Assembly (NCBI RefSeq): GCF_958295425.1
Contig: NC_081139.1
Location: forward strand, 13,591,888 to 13,655,887
Source of the DNA: Solea solea
Lineage: Eukaryota; Chordata; Actinopteri; Pleuronectiformes; Soleidae
Direction of reading: 5' to 3'
DNA: 64,000 bases
Shown here piece after piece: positions 25,601-37,567 of this stretch (positions are counted from its first letter, which is position 1; each line of letters begins with the position of its first letter). Under the pieces are notes generated by a model. The model was not told the DNA's origin and did not search any database. It was given only the letters and a program-made list of their open reading frames with translations. The position numbers and the translations under genes are program-made.

Positions 25601-28600
25601 TATAGGGACTCCAGCCAATCACCACAGTGTCTTGTACAGCTTCACTTATGGAACAAATGTGGCTGCTAATTGCACCCAGGAATTTGGGCAAATAAAGACA
25701 TTGAATAGCGCAGTGTTAGCCATTCACCTGCTCCAAGCAAGTAAGTTTAGATGACATCAAGATGTTCATTTTAATTATCCTTTAATCCTTTACTTTGAAC
25801 AAGGCTTCCACTAATCCTGACAGTAATGGGTTGTCAGAAGCTAAAGTAGATGTTGGGGCTTGTTGGGATAATCGACCAGCTGAGGAAGAATGGAAAATCA
25901 GGGAGGAAATGGGTGGTTTTTGTTTTTCTCCCACTCCCACTGAGCCGTGTAGATTCAGTAATCCTGAACTCGTTTCTGGAGTCTGTGAGTGAGTGTATCG
26001 CAAACATCAAAAATTCTTAAACATCACTTAAATCCTGAGTGGGGATGGCAGGTTCTGCATGCCAAACTCTGCTGTATATAGAGAGCTAACTATGCCGTGT
26101 CAGTAGCTATAACCATTTCCACAGCGCAGCATAGCTCAGCATGCTACACAATCATTTGCTTTTGAATGCTGTCAAGCGTAGCCCCCGTCAGTTGGTGTAC
26201 TTAAAGGGAGTAGCTAGACAAACTGCAGTCCATTTTGGTGGACAGAGGGTCCACTATTGAAATATAACCTCCTTTATGACATAGAATAGAGCCAATTCAA
26301 TTTGCGTTTCTTTTTCACACCACACTGCGGTGAGCTTGGTGGAAATTAGGGTTTGATATGAATATATGAAAAATGTGGCAGCATTTTTTGGTAAATTTGC
26401 ATGTTGCAGCTGAATATCCACAATGGGCGGTGTTCGTGGAACTGACCCGACTCCTGATATAAACATTGAAGGCTTATTAAGGGGTAATAATAAAAAACAA
26501 TTAAAACAATCAGTTGATTGTACATGTATAATAAAGTAAAGTATAATTATTTTATATTCAATTTCCAACAAATGAAAACAATTTTACCTAAATTTTACAC
26601 ACTGGACCATTAAGAGTTATAATTCACTCAGACATACAGTCATTTCTAAGCCGATGGGCTTAATTGCAGCTTTTGTTATGTCTCAGTCCTGTCGGAATAT
26701 TTATTCATATTAGTTTTTTTGGCGTTTCATTTGCTGAACTTGACGTTCTCACATGATGCTCTTAGGTCAAATGTGCATAATGTGTTATTCGGCATGATGA
26801 GGTAATGATTTTAAAGTGCATTAGAAAAAGTGCTTGCCTTGTCACAAAGCCATGCAGCTGTGCACACACATTCAAATTGGAAATGGAAGAAGGTAAAGCA
26901 GTTTCAATAAATGATGGAAGCTATGACTCTCACCCAGTACTTTGTTGAAAAATGCTCACCTAAAGTATTAGAAGAGTTACAGCTTTAACTAAACAAGTTA
27001 TGGCATGTAGTGCACAGTCGTTTCTGTAGTTCTCTGGGATGATGTGTAGGCTAAAGAGCCTACAAGAAACATGTTTTATGTACGTTAAAGGAGAGGTTAA
27101 GCACCCATGTCAGACCAAAGCGTTGTACAAAGTGATCATAACCAGTGAACTAACATGCCGATTCTGAGCGATAACCAACGACAACAGACATGTTACATAA
27201 AGCTGTCTCTCTCCTCTGCCTCTGCCCTCTCACTCCTTCTCACCTTTTCTCTCCTCCTCTTTTGTCCCTATCTTTTTTTCTGCCATTTTTATTGTGCAAG
27301 ATTTTACTGCACAGAAGTTTGCAGTGAACAGGTGTAAGTATATATGATGAGGGTTGTCTGGGATTGTCTCATGACAGAGATTAACAACCCCATTGAAACA
27401 CGTCATCAGTGTGAAAAACAACTGCTTGACCAACTATTAAAAAAGAGTCTATGACAATATACGAAGAAGCAGGAGTGTGATGTCACTCTTTCACAACTAA
27501 ATTAACTTAGAATGCGCAAATTATCCAATAATGAGCCAAGTCAGCTCTACAGAGGCCGCCATTTTGGACCACAATGTTATTAAAATAGCTAACAATGGAC
27601 TATCTTTTGAGTTTTTATGCTAAATTAAGCTTAATTTCTCCAACACACTTCAAAGGGACGGGCGTAGTGATGGATATTCTACTGCAACATGCCGCAACTG
27701 CTAAGCTTTACACAATGTACCAGTTACTGTATTTATTGGTGGTGGTGGTAGAACACTGAGTTACCCATGCGAACTCTGTTTATGGTTGCAGGCGTTGTAT
27801 GTAAGATTCATCACTGGCCTTCTAACCCCTAAACAGATGAAAACTGGTTTAACAAGCGTATTGACTGAAGATCCACAAAAGCACAGAAGTCCAGGGAAAA
27901 GGAGGAATGTGACCTCTTGTAGGTGTTCACCTCTGATATTGTAACAGCTGTATTCATCTTCAGCAAAGATGTGTGAGCGATTCTCTCTTTTGAAGTGTGA
28001 GGGGTACAAAGCCAGACGAGATTTGCAGGTCAAAGTAATTACAGAGCGGCTTGAAGAGAGAGAGGTCAAAGAAAAGTGGCTGTTTTGGGCAAATATTACT
28101 TCTTGCTTCAGATTGACTGCCCGTCAACATTTATTGTTAATACTGTTAATGCATTTTTGTGTGTTTTCACCACAGTGTCTCTCACATCACGAAGAAACAG
28201 TTTGCACATAAAGAGCTGTTGTTGGTATCCAACTGTGGGACACACAGTTGATTTGAAGTGGTTCAAATCATACAAAATAATATGAATAAATCTTTTCAAA
28301 AAAAGCTCAATTTACTCATCCCTCATCGTGACAGTCCACAGAGCCAGAGTGATGATCATAATTACCGTTTATTCACGCCTGTGCATTCTGTCCCACAGTT
28401 TCTTTCACTCACCAGTGTCCACAAAAATGTTCTAATTTTGCACTGAATGTGTATAAGATGCTGCTTCTACGATATCCTGAGCTCTCACAACAGAACCAAC
28501 CATTACAAAAACAAGTAACAGAACTCACCTCAGGTGTTCCGGTGGGATGTATTGAGCCTTGTTTCCACCAAGTGATACAGTCCAGTCCAGCTTACTACGG

Positions 28601-28730
28601 TCCGGTGAGGAACATAATATGATATGACTTCAAATTACACTATTTATGCAAAAAGGTGTCACATATTGTATGTAAATAGCGTTATGGCAATGACACAGTA
28701 AACAAAAGGCCACATTTGTATTTATAACCT
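22677..28730. other. Gene-free stretch
   Basis: No supported exon. A T10-G11 homopolymer junction lies at 24415-24435. The end of a teleost MITE-like repeat ('aattttacacactggaccat') is recognisable near 26590-26612, and a related repeat body may run back to about 26240. A short 'gtttccaccaagtgatacag' piece near 28560-28585 resembles the arm of the MITE at 58.2 kb. Confidence 0.5.
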
Positions 28731-29012
28731 GGGCTTGTAACCAGTGGGTTGCCAGTTCGAATACCAGCCAGGTCAAGAGCCGGAGTACCTCTGCGCAAGG
28801 TGCCAAATCCCTGTTGCTCATTGTTAACTGGACATGTTGAAATTGACCCCAGCAATGGGGGAGGGCTCATCCAGTGTACTCCTAGTGCCGGTCTCAAGCA
28901 TGGATAAATGGGAGGGTTGCATCAGGAAGGGCATACAGTAAAAATCTCTGGCAAATCAAATATGCGGCTCATTCCCTGTGGTGACTCCTAGAGCCGATAG
29001 AAAAATAAATAC
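28731..29012 (+). mobile_element. tRNA-derived SINE, degenerate
   Basis: A box-B-like word 'ggttgccagttcgaatacc' lies near 28750-28768. It is followed by 'gagccggagtacctctg', 'ctcctagtgccggtc', 'ggagggttgcatcaggaagg', 'gcatacagtaaaaatctctg', 'caaatcaaatatgcgg' and a 'gagccgatagaaaaataaat' tail. This order is that of an abundant teleost SINE whose 3' part is shared with a LINE partner. Box A is not clear in this copy. Confidence 0.7.
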
Positions 29013-32000
29013 TGTATAAGAATACATAATATCATACATGATGAGATGTTTAAACAGCAATGGTTCTGGTTTATTTCCATCTACTCTGTGTCTACTTACA
29101 TTGTTGTTACTGTCTCGTTGTGTGACAGAGCTGCGGCTGTTCCACAGCTGCTGTGATGAAACACGGGTGCCAACCCTGAGGTCAGTTTGTGGGAAAGCAC
29201 GTTGTGTGAATGTGTGCGATAGGTCACAACCTCAGGCTGCCTTGGATCCCATGAAACGCATGCAGCCGTTAGATCAACATATTACAGGTTTGTTTTTTGT
29301 TTTCTGTTAGTTTGTCAGAACGCTGTCATGAAGCTATCTTGAGCTTTCTTTGACCAGAGAAAAGAACGTGTTGATGGTGATCCCGCTCTTGGACAAACAG
29401 ATGACATGTATCACTGGTGGCTGCGATATTAATGACTCCCCATGTCTTTGTCTGCTGCTCTCTCTCTCTGTGCCTGTCACCCAGAGGAGAGAGAGACAGC
29501 GAGGGAGCGAGGGAGCGAGAGCAGGACTGCACTGAGATGAAAGGGGATGTCACTCAGCATCTGCAACATGGCTGCCCACCTGCTCTGAATACCACACGAC
29601 CAGATAGCTAATGAGAGACCTGACTGCATTATCAGAGGGATGCTGGGATACAGTATTTCATTACGGGTCACTGCTGGTTGGTTGATTCCAGTCCAGCTCT
29701 GTTATAGAGTGGTGGCAGTACATGAATACAGCACAATGAAGTGATTATCTGTCCCTCAGTGACGCTGCCAAATACTAAGGGGCCATGTTGATTGAGGTGC
29801 TATCAAATGTTTAGATCTTTGGCTCTGGAACAGGTGGTAATGCTGATCAGAACCACAGGAGAAGCCTCCAGGTCCTCCCAGTATGCAGGTGCTTATCTCA
29901 TATAATATGTAACTACCGTTCTCGTTATCCTTTAGGTGCACTTGGGCTTCATTAGCTGCTTTAACATGTGCAGAATAATCTTTTAAGCCTCTCATGGGGC
30001 ATCGTAGCATCGACCTCCAAAACGGAGCTTGACCGATGAGGAAGCACAGATGAGTTTATGGTCAATGCATGTCAATAGTCTGTGAACGGCCAGATACACA
30101 AATAAATGAGTCTGTGGATGAGCATGGAATCAACAAGTAGCATATCATTGGAATAACATCTGCTTTCGATGTATAAAAATGGTTTCATTAACGATATTTC
30201 CATTGACAGGAACCACGATGTCTAAAATTTTACTGAGTGGTCACAGAGCCAGCAGAAGATAAAATAACATGTGGATTTTATTTAAGGCTTGCTTCAGACA
30301 GATAAGTAAGATAACCACTTTTTTTTTTCTACAAACACTGTAACCTTTTATTGGCTCATTGTGAGCATAACACAGCTAAGATTTGACTTGTGCCATATGT
30401 GACTTCACTTGTTATTCCCAAAAAAGATCAGCACGTAATTGTCTCTGTAGTTAAGAGCAACATGTCAAGGTGAATCTGCTTGTCCAGTCTCCCCTCTCAC
30501 GTAGGAACCAAAAAAATGAAAAGATGCACGTCCAAGAGCTGCAACAACTTTTTGGACCATTCACACAGACCACAATGATAATTTCTGGCACATGCAGCCT
30601 GACACGCTGCAGTGAATATACACCAGGCATTAAAGTAACCTCACTATCAGTCCTCATGTCTTTTGAATCCATAATTCAAAGACAGTTAAATCATGGCAAG
30701 TTCTTTTTTTGTATGTTTCTGTGGGATTTACTTGAATCATTTGGGGACATTGTGGTGTGATTATCTTGCCTCAGGACGATCCTGGTTTTGAAACCTTGTC
30801 CAAAAAGGGCCATGCATACATTCTAGTAGTTATAGATCCATTTTTTAACATGTATCCAAATCTTGTGGAGAGATGGCTTGTTGGATACAAACGTACATCA
30901 GAACCTGTTTGTTGAGTAAGATAGCTGATCAGACATCAAGTTAACTGGTACGGTACTGTGTGTGGAAAATCTCTTAATACACGCAGCTAAGGCTTGAACT
31001 ATATGGCCACTTGCCCTGTTAACCCCAAACCCCAAGGAGTCGTAACCTGTAGTTTGCTTCATGTTGCTGATGTCTGTTATTATTCCTGGAAAAAAACAAC
31101 AGTTGTGTATATTTGGACTCAAACCACAATATTCAGCAACTGTTACCAAAACAGGTTATGTTTTTTACAGTCTATTGGCTGAGCAGGATTTTTGAACTCT
31201 ATGAACTGATGCTACACTGATGGACAGACGGGATGACTCCACACATTACAGAAACATTTATACACTTATTAATGTCATTATTACATATTGATTATATGAA
31301 AATATCATATTTATCTTACACTCATATCAGCTTGAGGTTGATCGGATAGTGAAAGAGTGAAAGAAAGACAAGATTTTTACCAGGGTTAAAGAAAAGGTAT
31401 TTTTTTCACTGATTTGGATGGTACACATTTTTTTTTGTTCCTCCTGTATTCCTCCAGATTTTAGTAACACTTTAATTATTTTTTATATGTCTTCATCCTT
31501 GGATAAAAAAAAGGATGATGTTATTGTTCCAAAAATCAATATTAAAAACATGTTTTGTGGATCTATTGTGTCTTAATAAATCCAAACACTGAAATCTGTC
31601 TCTTGGGCATCTTCGCTCATGGTCAGACTGAATGTTTGGAAGGTGAAGAGAGGACAGGGTGGTGAATAATAACTGTTTATTAGATAAACAAGACACTCAC
31701 AGTCATTTAAAATTATGATGACTCTAGAGGGTTGTGCAGTATGCGTAGCGATGAAGTGTAGAGTACATGAGAACATTACACGAATAATACAAAACCAGCG
31801 AAAAACCTGCTCCAACAGCTGCTTTGCATTTAGAGCAAGACACCAGTTATTTTTGAGATCTGCTATTCTCACTTGTGAAAGTGTGAATCCTCCCTTAAAG
31901 ATGGGTGTTTTTTTATCCCCTTGACTGCATTAACACATCTGTTTCAATCTGGTATTAATAATTCACATTTCAGTGCAGTCTCATAGCAGGAGCAGCACTT

Positions 32001-33387
32001 GCAAAAGCCAACATTGATCATCTGTAGAATTCGTAAATTGCTGGAGGCTTAAATGTGCACTGGAATAAAATGATTTGGATCACTGGTGAGTGAAATAGCT
32101 GCTTAAAATTAATTTCAATAAAACGATAATGCTGTTTTTCCAAACAATTAAGTTCTCCAAATCAAGGGGATAGATTAATCGGCTGTGTGTTTCAGTTCAA
32201 GTCAACATCTTTTCATTGAGGCCACTATTAGCTCTCAAATAGCAGAAAAAATGCTTTGGTTGTGAGAGTCACTATAAAAATGGCAGCAGGTTTAGTAGCC
32301 TGCTGGCTTTGGCATTGCTTTTACCAAACAAACAAAAAGCCAGCAGTGTTATTCACAATCACCCGTTGCTATAGCCACTTGCCAATTAAACTGAGGCTGA
32401 GCTGGAAGTAACATTAGCATGGCTCTGATCTGGCACATGAAAGCACACACTGCACTCGCATCAGCTGCACCCAACTGGAGATACAGTACCTACATGGTCT
32501 AGACACACAATGCTGTCAGAGATTCTCTCCCTTTATCTATGGTGTGGTCACCATGGATACCGCATACTCAACAGCAATTTTCTATTACTCTCCACATGGT
32601 GCTGTGTGAAGGCCACGCCACCTCATAAGCCCAACTCAAAGCACCGGGAAATGAAAGCGGCGGCTCCTCGTGCCGACGGAGGTCATGATCAAACCGACTG
32701 TTATTGACTTCATCGTGTCGCGGGTGAGCTATGGCTGCGTTTTCCGAATGGAGCGAAAAACTGAAGGTGTAACTGGATTGTGAATATAATTTGAACAGAT
32801 GCAGGAGGGGCGTCGGTATCAGAGGCAGTGTGTTCGCACAGTCCTGCACACAGTATGTGCACTCATTCATGAGCTCTCTGAATAAACACAATCCTGTGCA
32901 TACACTCCAGACTCAGAGTGCCTCAATAATTCACAACCCACAGTTCCTCTGCCTGTTTCTCCTCTCTGTTTTTATCAGATATTCCTTTTGCTTTGTTGCT
33001 CACCTGGGAGCAACAGTGTAAGGATGAGGAATTTCAGTCTGGTTTATTCCTCCCCCCCCTTCCATCTCCCTGTCAGTCTGTACAAAACCCTCAGCACCAA
33101 CTGATCTAACCTGCCAGGGCCACCATCTCTTTTTGACCCGGCATTAAAATCCATCCTGAGTGACCCAATCACATGTGGACAAGTATGAGTGTTCACATCT
33201 GGCATTACAGTGTGTCCCCTGTGGTCAGCTCTCACTTCCATGCACTGTATGCTAATACACACCGATGTCATGTCTTTTTCCAAGAACAAAATGATGTTTT
33301 TAACAAGTATGACACTATTTTTACACATTGCCAATGTGTTTGTGGGACAGTGAGTGTGTGTGTATCTGTGTCTTGGACTTGACAAGC
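29013..33387. other. Gene-free stretch
   Basis: No supported gene. An ORF at 29038-29310 begins with a hydrophobic, signal-like leader (LCLLTLLLLSRCV) and is cysteine-rich, but it has no recognisable family. GA-rich sequence lies at 29481-29520. A degenerate copy of the 'cacacctggcattaa' repeat lies near 33130-33245. Confidence 0.5.
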
Positions 33388-33444
33388 TGAGAGCGAGAGA
33401 GAGAGAGAGAGAGAGAGACGAGAGAGAGAGAGAAGAGGAGGAGG
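33388..33444. repeat. (GA)n microsatellite
   Basis: A run of GA dinucleotides interrupted once by CGA (33419-33421), passing into AGAGGAGGAGGA. Confidence 0.9.
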
Positions 33445-34098
33445 AACAGAGTGAATCAGTGCAGTTTACATGCTGCTATGGCATGAAATGTTTCAGATCT
33501 GTACTTGGCACTGTCAGCTTGTGAGTGGATCACTTAAGACTGATGTTAATACCCAGCTTCATTGTTTCAGAAAGCAGCAGATGTAACCGTTTACCTGAGC
33601 TTTTCTATGTTGCTGCAGAGGCCATAAAGAAAATTGGGCTGTTTTCTAACTGGAGTTTGGAGGATTTTTCGTGCCAACGTTTGCAATGATTGACGCTGAC
33701 GTTTCACTCAGGGCTGTGGAAGCCCAGGCATATTTGTTATTACCAACGATATAATTCATTTAATTCATTTAATATATTTCAGCGATTACTGTGACGAAAA
33801 TAACAGAATATAGAAAATGGGGATTCGCCAGTAGCATTCTTCATGGGTCGACACCTGCTAGTGCTAGGGAGACGTTGTGCACAGACTTGTCAGGTAGCTG
33901 GTTGCTGATAAGACTAATATCCTGTCCTTGGGTGAATCTTTAGTTTGCATCACTTTAACTGATGAAACTCGTTTTGAAGCAGTGGCGAAAGAGACGAGGC
34001 AAATCGAGGCAAACGAGCAAAAGCACTGACGTGAACACAGTTAGCAGTTTATCCTGGAAAGACAATTTAACTGATCGCTGCATGATGCAGTAAATATT

Positions 34099-34119
34099 AC
34101 ACACACACACACACACACA
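34099..34119. repeat. (CA)n microsatellite
   Basis: About ten uninterrupted CA dinucleotides. Confidence 0.9.
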
Positions 34120-34261
34120 TAATACATTTCCTTGTGACAGGCATTCATTTCCATCTCAATGGACCACCAGTGTCCTCAAGCCTCTTGAGATGTAAATGGC
34201 CACAGCAGGAAACCACAGGGGTTAGGTACAGGTAGTGGTCAAATGTGTGTGTGAGTGTGTG

Positions 34262-34830
34262 TTTGTTTTACACACACATTTGTTACCACTTCAAGACCTT
34301 TTCTGATATAAACACTGACCCTGTCAGGACCTCATGGTTTCTTAATGAGAACCAGACCTCCTTTTCCAAGGCCCTGGTTAAGGTTGAGATAACGTGTGAA
34401 TTGGGGTAAGGTTAGACGTGGTATTTCCAACTGTCCTCAGTGATCAGATCACAACCTTAAGTGGGACTTTTCACACCTGGCATTAAGAAATTAAAACCAC
34501 TGAACTACTGCTGATCAGACAATGACAGCTGAGGAGGGACTCTCAAATCTGTCCTGATGACAGATGAAATCACCAATGTGTTTTTTTTGCGATTGGATTT
34601 GAGGACGTATTCTGATCAGCTGTTCAGATCAGTCGAGTTGAACGTTACCAGGTCTGAACAGGGTCATTAACAGTTCATGCTTCTATGAGGTAATATTGTA
34701 ACATTCTAGATGAGCGGTCATTAGGGGTGGGGTTAGGTCAGAGAATGTTAGCCTGTCCAAATGAATGGAAATAAATGCAGTACCCTAGAAAGAATAGCTG
34801 TGCTAACCTATCTCTCTCTCTCTGTGCTGT
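34262..34830 (+). repeat. Dispersed 'ggttaaggttagg' repeat, copy 5, split by an insertion
   Basis: The left part (34262-34420) has 'aagaccttttctgatataaa', 'cactgaccctgtcaggacc', 'ggccctggttaagg' and 'gtaaggttag'. The right part (34721-34830) resumes with 'taggggtggggttagg', 'gcctgtccaaatgaatgg' and 'gaatagctgtgctaacc', blocks that follow directly in uninterrupted copies. About 300 bp of another family lies between. Confidence 0.65.
34421..34720. mobile_element. 'cagacctgg' family element nested in another repeat
   Basis: Contains 'gtgatcagatcacaacc', 'ttttcacacctggcattaa', 'gtattctgatcagctgttca' and near its right end 'gttaccaggtctgaacaggg'. That last word is the reverse complement of the family's typical 5' word 'ttcagacctggtaac'. 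This suggests inverted ends, as in a MITE. Its position inside a second repeat gives a relative age: the host repeat is older. Exact ends and target duplication are not resolved. Confidence 0.55.
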
Positions 34831-35154
34831 GTGTACATAAGAAAGAGCGAAGGCAATGACAAGATTAAAGACACGGGTGAAAGAGACAGCAGGAGTGCAC
34901 CCAGGTCAGAGGTCACCGAGCAGCATGCTCATTACAACCACTGGTGATGTTTGAAAGTGTTTGTTTGCTCAGGCTGAAAATGGATTGTTTCTCTGTCACT
35001 GGCAGTTCAATTACTGATGATGGCTGTGGTGGTGCGGGCGGGGGATGTGTCATAGACTTCATGTGTAATGGAAAACTCAGAAGTGTGGCATGTTGTGGTA
35101 TTCAGTTTGAATTCAATCAGCAATGTTTATAGATGACTGTAACTCTATATTAGA

Positions 35155-35328
35155 GTGTAATTTTATCTTTTTTTACTTTTTTTGTAATTTTCTTACTATT
35201 GTATTGTATTGTATTTTATTCAATTTTTATTTTTATTTTTATTCTATTCTCATTTCTTAACTGAGGTGTTGTGAATGTGTGTTTCCCCCCTGGGGGAGGA
35301 ATAAAGTCATTCAATTCAAATTCAATAA
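35155..35328 (+). mobile_element. LINE 3' tail
   Basis: A T-rich run with ATTGTATTGTATT units leads to 'gtgtttcccccctggggga' and 'ggaataaagtcattcaattc', the usual end of a teleost LINE 3' UTR ('ccctgggggaataaag'). No ORF2 remains. Confidence 0.5.
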
Positions 35329-37289
35329 CCCTTACCTTTCATATCACTGATTTTGATTTATTTACAGAGATTGACACATGACTTTTGGACTGCTGCCATT
35401 CATGTTCTGACAATATTTTATATCTTGTACATCTTTGAATGTGTTGATTCTCCTTTCTTTGAGTTTTATTTCCGTGCAGCGGCACATCCAATATTTCTGA
35501 AGTGTATTGTTTCCTCCGTGTGTTAAAGAAAGGTCTTAACAAAAATACACCCATATCTCCCAACTCTTTTGCTTTAAGACCAGATTATTTTTAAATCTCC
35601 TCGTCCTCTATCTCTCCTCTGTCATCGCCACGCTGTGTGTCACTATCCAGACCTCCATCAGAGAGCTGCTTGCTAATACACGAGTGTGCTGCCAAGGTGC
35701 ATGCTGGGATAGGGGGATTATCTGATCACCTGTTCCACGCTGCATTCCCTCACTCTCCATCCGGGAGAGCTGCAGGTAGCGAGCTGCAGGTGGTGTTTCC
35801 CTCCTCAGCCCTGCCTCCGTTATGTGCTATTTCATTACCTTTTCTCACCTGCTAAATACGGAGTCTTCCAATTACTCACCATTGAGAGTCTATTGGCACC
35901 ATAAATTCGAATGCATCCCTGCAGGTGTTTCTCATGAGAAAAGTCTGTATGGTGAGGAGTCCCTCTGTGGACAGACATTTTACCTTGGAGCCCACTCTCC
36001 AAGGCAACAAAAGAACCTTTCATCCTTTCTTATTCAAGAGGGAGATTGTCTTTGTTTGCCCTGAAGACATTGCTAACACGTTCTCGTAGTGGGTCATTTC
36101 CTACTTACTGCAGTGCTTCCAATAAAGAGAGCAGTGGTATAAACATTTAAACCAGATGGCAAATGATTACCCTCAGACTTTAACAATGGAGTTGTCGTTC
36201 TTTTTCTCAGTCAAATATCAGAATGTGATGTTCTCCTCCACATTAAGCTGGGTTTGATCTCTCAAAGGCACATGATCAAGACATGCAGAGATACCCCCCC
36301 TTTAAATGAGAACCAGGCCAACATGCTAAGCCATTGGCACCAGTCTGTAACTTCTGAGCTCCTCGTCAATCACATAATGACTTAAATCTGGGAACAGGAC
36401 ATAGTTTTTACAGAGCGTATTTATTTTCTTTATCTTTTGTTTGACTTTATATGCAGTGTTTATGAAGCAGGGTAAACTTGCCATTAACATCGCCTGGGAA
36501 GAAATAGCGGCTTAAGACCCACCCTTGCAAATAATTACTGTTTTTAAGGCCATATTTAATGACCTGGCACCGGTGCAACAGGGGTGACATGCATATGTTG
36601 TCGTCAGACTCCTTTCACTCATTGTATCTTAATTAAATATATTCCTGAGGCAGTTGCACAAATATGTTTTTCTTTATGCTAAACCCAAGGGGGTTACTTT
36701 GAAGTTACAAGGAAATTGTTTTCTAACAGTGGGTGAAAGGGTGTCTTTTTGAATGAGAGTCATACGAACGTGCCAAAAGTCTTAGTAAATTTTGTGCATC
36801 AGACTAATGTTTGACGCCAGAGAGTGGATCAGGGCTGGAAACCCCTCTTGAGGTGACATTGCCAATGAGGTTTTATAAGGAGAGCACAAAGGGTTTCAGA
36901 GAAGGGTAGAAAACCAGCCAAGCCTAGAAACCAAAAAAGTTTGTGGTTCAAAAGGTTCATGCAGAGTACTCTTTGATAAAGACTCCCGCTCTCCATGTGA
37001 AAGTAATGAAAGCCATCGTTATTTCAAACACTGAGGGACAGACAGGACTGCCGTCACACTGAAAACGATTAAAGGACGGTACAAGAGTTGTTTAGTAGAG
37101 TGCTGGTGGGGTCTATTTGGCACAGACATTCACATAATAAGTTGCTCATGGATCATCCAAGGACAGAGTGATCCTCTGTGGCACTCATCACTATCAGTCA
37201 TTAGACTTAATGACTCCATGACTTCCTGGCTTTCCCTGTTGTCTGCTGTATCGTCCAACGGACTTCAGTGGATCTTCTTTATCACCATT
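35329..37289. other. Gene-free stretch
   Basis: No supported gene or nameable repeat. The sequence looks unique, and 35640-35900 is a relatively GC-balanced segment that could be conserved non-coding DNA. That is a guess only. Confidence 0.45.
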
Positions 37290-37567
37290 CAAATTCCATC
37301 CATCCATTCTACTGCTTTATCCTCCATATGAGGGGTCACAGGGGCGGGGGCGGGGGAGGCGGTGCTGACATAGGCCGAAAGGCGGGGTACACCCTGGACA
37401 GGTCGCCAGTCCATCACAGGGCCAACTTAGACACAAACATGCCTAATCCCCAAATCTCCATGTTTTTGGACTGTGGGATGAAAACCGGAGAACCTGGAGA
37501 AAACCCATGCACGCACAGGGAGAACATTGTAAACTTCATGCAGAAAGGCCCTTGTCCGTTAGGAGCT
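37290..37567 (+). repeat. High-copy teleost repeat ('accctggacaggtcgccagtcc' type), copy 2
   Basis: Shares its blocks in order with the copy at 18.1 kb: 'actgctttatcctccatatg', 'gtacaccctggacaggtcg', 'ccagtccatcacagggcc', 'cctaatccccaaatctccat', 'tttttggactgtgggatg' and 'cacagggagaacat'. A middle part is missing after 'acacaaacatg'. It contains a G-rich run (37341-37359), and a 100-codon frame here is a by-product. Confidence 0.8.

Noticed and set aside
28750..28768. A tRNA gene at the box-B-like word
   Set aside because: No cloverleaf and no acceptor stem pairing; the downstream blocks are those of a SINE.
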